Source of the DNA: Alistipes_A hominis
Lineage (GTDB): Bacteria; Bacteroidota; Bacteroidia; Bacteroidales; Rikenellaceae
Length of the DNA: 64,000 nucleotides
Assembly (NCBI RefSeq): GCF_014288115.1
Contig: NZ_JACOOK010000004.1
Location: 218,485-282,484 of the forward strand
Direction: 5' to 3'
The notes under the pieces were generated by a model, which saw only the letters and a list, made by a program, of their open reading frames with translations, was not told the origin of the DNA and ran no database searches. The translations under genes were made by a program, and so were the position numbers. This document shows, in pieces, positions 61,331 through 64,000 of this stretch. Each line of letters starts with the position of its first letter. Position 1 is the stretch's first letter.

Positions 61331-63070
61331 ATGAGAAAAGAGATCATCCTTTGCGGTTTGCTGGCATGTGCCGTAGGTACGGTGCATGCGCGCGGCGGTT
61401 CATCCGACTATTGGAACCGACAGTTGCAGATCGGTTCTTTCCGACTGCCCCCTCCTCCGACGGGTTTTGTGCCGGAGTACCTCGATCTGAACGGGGACGG
61501 GAAGCCGGATGCGATCCGCAGCGTCACGCGGGACGATATTCCCGTGCTGTGGCTCGATGACGACGGCGATATGCGGGAAGGCGACCTCGAAGGCGATCTC
61601 GACAACGACTGCTTGCTGATCGACCGCGACAAGGACGGCGTTTACGACTTGGTCGTCAAGTATGCCGACCTGGACGGCGACGGCCGGGCCGACTTGCAGT
61701 TGATCGCCGAGTATCCGAAAGAGGGCGTCGCGCGGGGATGGCCGAACGGGCACTACATGATCGTGCTGGATACCGACCGCGACGGGGTGTTCAACTATAT
61801 CAACTGGAACACGATGTTGCTCGAATGCTGGGAGAAGTACGGCATCTCGGATTTTTATACCGATTACAGCGGGCAGTCGGCCTTTATCAAGATACATACG
61901 TCGACCGATCAGATGAAAGACCTGCGGCTGAACTGGGAGAATCCGTTCCTGTTCTACGATCCCGACCGCGACGGACTGTCGGAGATGGCGATCCGGATTG
62001 TCGATACGCCGCAGCCCGATCCGGCGGCTCAGGCCGACGGATTCGAGAAGCAGCAGGTTGCCGGCCGGGCCGATTGGGTATCGATCGCCGTCGATCTGGA
62101 CAACGACAATGCGCCGGGCAACGATTTCGATTTCGACTGTACGCTCGGCTTTATGGGCGGCGGGTTCGATTATACGGATCAGGTGCACGCGTTGCGGAAC
62201 ATGCGCGGGTTGCCCGAGGCCGACCGCTTTTTCATCGACCCGCGTTTCCGCGAGCTGACCGAACTGATTTATGCCGACCATAAGAACGCCTGGAATCTGA
62301 TCTATCGCCGGGGAGAGTGGAAGCAGGCCTACCTGGTGTTCGACGAGGACGACGATTGCGCCCGTTGGGAACGGGTCGAGTTCTATTATCCGATGGATCC
62401 GTTCAAAATGGGTTCGGGTAAAGGCGGCGTGGACAATCATCCCCAATCCGATTGGGCCGGCGACCGCGGGGAGTGGGATCTGGACAATTCCGGCGGAGGA
62501 CGGTTGTATGTCGGCCGTTTCGACGGGCGTATCCACCTGTACGGCGCGGAGTGGGGGTGCTGGCGCATCGACCAAACGGCCCGTTATTTCCAGGGATACG
62601 ACCGGTCGTGGCAGAACAAGGCTCCTAAAAGTTTCGCAACGGTTAAATATACCGATACCGACGATAACGGCTTTCTCGACTGCATCGAATACGATCTGGA
62701 CGGAGATCGGGTTTTTGAGACGAAGATCGAACTGAAAGCCCTGGGCGTGGACGACAGGTGCGAACTGATCGACGTTTCGGATTTCAAATACGGCGATTTC
62801 ACCCGTCTATATAAAAAGGTGTCCGGCAAGATGTGGGCGAATGCGGTCGCTGCCCGCAAGGCGGCCGAACGTTTCGGATTGAATACCCTTTGGTATGCCA
62901 AACTGCAGCAGCCTTCCTCGCTGCGCGAGCAATACCGCGACGGTTACTGGCTGCAATTCTATATTTATAAAGATCTCGAAAATTTATTTATGCGGGAAAA
63001 CGATTCGGCGATGCTCGAAAAACTCCAGGCGGCCTATTTTTCGTCCGATTGGGCCCGGCTTTCCCGGTAG
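61331..63070 (+). CDS. Secreted protein with DxDxDG calcium-type loops, function unknown
   Basis: Exported 579-aa protein with signal peptide (MRKEIILCGLLACAVGTVHA). It is rich in Asp loops: YLDLNGDGKPDA, LIDRDKDGVYD, ADLDGDGRADLQ, LDTDRDGVFN, YDPDRDGLSEM, VDLDNDNAPGND, YTDTDDNGFLDC. Such EF-hand or thrombospondin-type loops usually bind calcium. Between them are regions with many aromatic residues (GRIHLYGAEWGCWRIDQTAR). It has no lipobox and no sorting domain. I do not recognise a catalytic family; some Bacteroidota proteins of this layout lie near polysaccharide lyases, but that context is absent here. Confidence 0.7.
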   Translation: MRKEIILCGLLACAVGTVHARGGSSDYWNRQLQIGSFRLPPPPTGFVPEYLDLNGDGKPDAIRSVTRDDIPVLWLDDDGDMREGDLEGDLDNDCLLIDRDKDGVYDLVVKYADLDGDGRADLQLIAEYPKEGVARGWPNGHYMIVLDTDRDGVFNYINWNTMLLECWEKYGISDFYTDYSGQSAFIKIHTSTDQMKDLRLNWENPFLFYDPDRDGLSEMAIRIVDTPQPDPAAQADGFEKQQVAGRADWVSIAVDLDNDNAPGNDFDFDCTLGFMGGGFDYTDQVHALRNMRGLPEADRFFIDPRFRELTELIYADHKNAWNLIYRRGEWKQAYLVFDEDDDCARWERVEFYYPMDPFKMGSGKGGVDNHPQSDWAGDRGEWDLDNSGGGRLYVGRFDGRIHLYGAEWGCWRIDQTARYFQGYDRSWQNKAPKSFATVKYTDTDDNGFLDCIEYDLDGDRVFETKIELKALGVDDRCELIDVSDFKYGDFTRLYKKVSGKMWANAVAARKAAERFGLNTLWYAKLQQPSSLREQYRDGYWLQFYIYKDLENLFMRENDSAMLEKLQAAYFSSDWARLSR

Positions 63071-63480
63071 CGGATCGGAAATCCGTTGCCGGATTTCCGA
63101 CTAATGCGGTCGCACCGACGGCCGGCGCCGGATTTTTTACCGTCCGGAACGACGGTTTTCGGACGCTTTCGGTCGACAGATACCGAAAAACGGATGTTTT
63201 TTCGGGAAATTTCCGGACGTTTTTTCGACGCGGCTGGCAGAACCGGACGGTGTAAGTGGCGAAATCCTACGGTTCGCGCGGTACGGATTTGCGGTAGCGA
63301 TTCGAATTCCCGGAAAAAACGGCAGCCGATTTCTGCGGCCGTTTCCGACGAAATGTCGTATTCGGCGGGTTGCGTGCGACGGATCCTCGTATAAAAGCGA
63401 ACTTTCGTGGTGTCGTTAATGCGTTTGTATATAACGGTTTGTACGTTTGGTCGGGAAAATAGTGAAAAAATGTTTCCGAA
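63071..63480. other. Non-coding GC-rich region upstream of the rRNA promoters
   Basis: No gene is supported. A hairpin (CGGAAATCCG...CGGATTTCCG, about 63080-63100) follows the stop of the 579-aa gene, and short CCGGA/TCCGG motifs recur many times up to about 63250. Open frames here lack any family content. Confidence 0.5.
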
Positions 63481-63483
63481 ATA

Positions 63484-63516
63484 TTTGGAAAGAAACTTTA
63501 AAAGTCTCTATATTTG
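63484..63516 (+). promoter_or_regulatory. rRNA promoter P1
   Basis: TTTG at 63484-63487 and TATATTTG at 63509-63516 are separated by 21 nt. First of three tandem promoters before the 16S gene. Confidence 0.65.
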
Positions 63517-63583
63517 CACCCGCTAAACGAAAGACAAGTCTGGCAAAGCGTTCTGAAAAGGTTTGAAAATTTTCAAAAAAAGA

Positions 63584-63615
63584 TTTGGTAGTTTCGAAAC
63601 GAACACATATCTTTG
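63584..63615 (+). promoter_or_regulatory. rRNA promoter P2
   Basis: TTTG at 63584-63587 and TATCTTTG at 63608-63615 are separated by 20 nt. Start-proximal GCGCCCCG resembles the sequence after P1 and P3. Confidence 0.7.
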
Positions 63616-63691
63616 CGCCCCGTTAGACGATTGAAACGGAAGTTTAACAACAAGGTTCTTTAAAAATATTTCGAAAGTTTCTCAGCGAAAG

Positions 63692-63723
63692 TTTGGAGAT
63701 TTGAAAAATACTCTTTACCTTTG
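63692..63723 (+). promoter_or_regulatory. rRNA promoter P3
   Basis: TTTG at 63692-63695 and TACCTTTG at 63716-63723 are separated by 20 nt. It is about 170 bases before the 16S 5' end and is the proximal of the three. Confidence 0.7.
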
Positions 63724-63895
63724 TGGCCCCGAAAGTTCGATAAGAATTTTACAGGGCGTTGAAACGACGAAATTTTGTAAGAAAAGAATAAGTTCTTTGA
63801 AGTATTTAAGCAGCTAAAGTTTATTCTTACCAGTCTGATAAAGACGGTAATAATTTTCAACATACCTTTGAGTAGAGCTAAGATTTAAATTTTTT

Positions 63896-64000
63896 ACAAT
63901 GGAGAGTTTGATCCTGGCTCAGGATAAACGCTAGCGGCAGGCCTAACACATGCAAGTCGAGGGGCAGCGGAAGAAGTAGCTTGCTACTTCTGCCGGCGAC
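63896..64000 (+). rRNA. 16S rRNA (5' end, continues beyond window)
   Basis: AGAGTTTGATCCTGGCTCAG starts at 63903, equivalent to E. coli position 8, which gives a 5' end near 63896. The following GATAAACGCTAGCGGCAGGC and CCTAACACATGCAAGTCGAG are typical of Bacteroidota, and GGGGCAGCGG suggests Rikenellaceae. The V1 loop is cut by the window end. It is the start of an rrn operon with three tandem promoters. Confidence 0.97.

Noticed and set aside
63086..63394. 102-codon frame upstream of the rRNA promoters
   Set aside because: Composition follows repeated CCGGA-type motifs; no domain, and it runs toward rRNA control sequences.
63863..63870. TACCTTTG near the 16S start considered as a fourth rRNA promoter
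   Set aside because: No TTTG-like element at the right distance upstream, and it would leave almost no leader before the 16S 5' end.
1..64000. CRISPR array, insertion sequence or integrase gene
   Set aside because: I found no regularly spaced repeats, no transposase or recombinase motifs and no IS-like terminal inverted repeats in the window.

Overview
The window looks like chromosomal DNA of a Bacteroidota species close to Alistipes/Rikenellaceae. The last ~105 bases are the 5' end of a 16S rRNA gene with a Rikenellaceae-like start. Several promoters fit the Bacteroidota pattern (TTTG, about 19 nt, TAnnTTTG). Genes are GC-rich with strong codon bias. The gene families are typical of gut Bacteroidota: fimbrillin, NVEALA peptide, 6-bladed propeller lipoproteins, GH78/GH2/GH36 glycosidases and TatA/TatC without TatB. 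The genus is inferred from the sequence alone.

Layout. 1-2.6 kb: 3' part of an alpha-L-rhamnosidase (GH78). 2.8-4.0 kb: tatA-tatC. 4.1-5.8 kb (minus): rplY, pth and an Hsp15-like S4 protein. 6.2-6.4 kb: two tRNA-Leu genes behind tandem promoters. 6.6-7.7 kb: exbB-exbD-like pair. 7.9-11.2 kb: phage-derived island with terminase large and small subunits, a small unknown protein and a LexA/CI-like self-cleaving repressor; the repressor is followed closely by ung. A short glycosidase fragment lies after ung. 12.1-18.9 kb (minus): guaA, pheT, lysA, lysC. 19.1-22.4 kb: ACT-domain protein and a PAS histidine kinase gene broken by one in-frame TAG.

22.5-39.5 kb is a carbohydrate utilisation locus: a divergent secreted glycosidase, a LacI regulator with two near-identical palindromic operators, then GH78, GH2, ROK kinase, GmhA-like isomerase, MFS transporter and two tandem GH36 paralogs, followed by a pectate-lyase-like lipoprotein. 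It has no SusC/SusD pair; import appears to rely on the MFS permease and on sugars released outside the cell or in the periplasm. 39.5-44.8 kb: ECF sigma with an overlapping membrane protein, a 1029-residue FG-GAP lipoprotein, tRNA-Arg and a small glycosyltransferase.

45.0-49.4 kb: ychF, an MscS channel, divergent superoxide dismutase and rubrerythrin, and a decayed propeller pseudogene. 49.5-50.4 kb: fimbrillin-like lipoprotein. 50.8-56.0 kb: arginine operon (GNAT, argG, SMR exporter, argC, argD, argB). 56.1-58.7 kb: M43-type metalloprotease lipoprotein, small secreted protein, leuB. 58.8-61.0 kb (minus): a three-gene cassette of Cys-containing NVEALA-like peptide, propeller lipoprotein and membrane CxxC protein; this is the best candidate for an under-described system. 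61.3-63.1 kb: large secreted Asp-rich protein. 63.5-64.0 kb: three tandem rRNA promoters and the 16S start.
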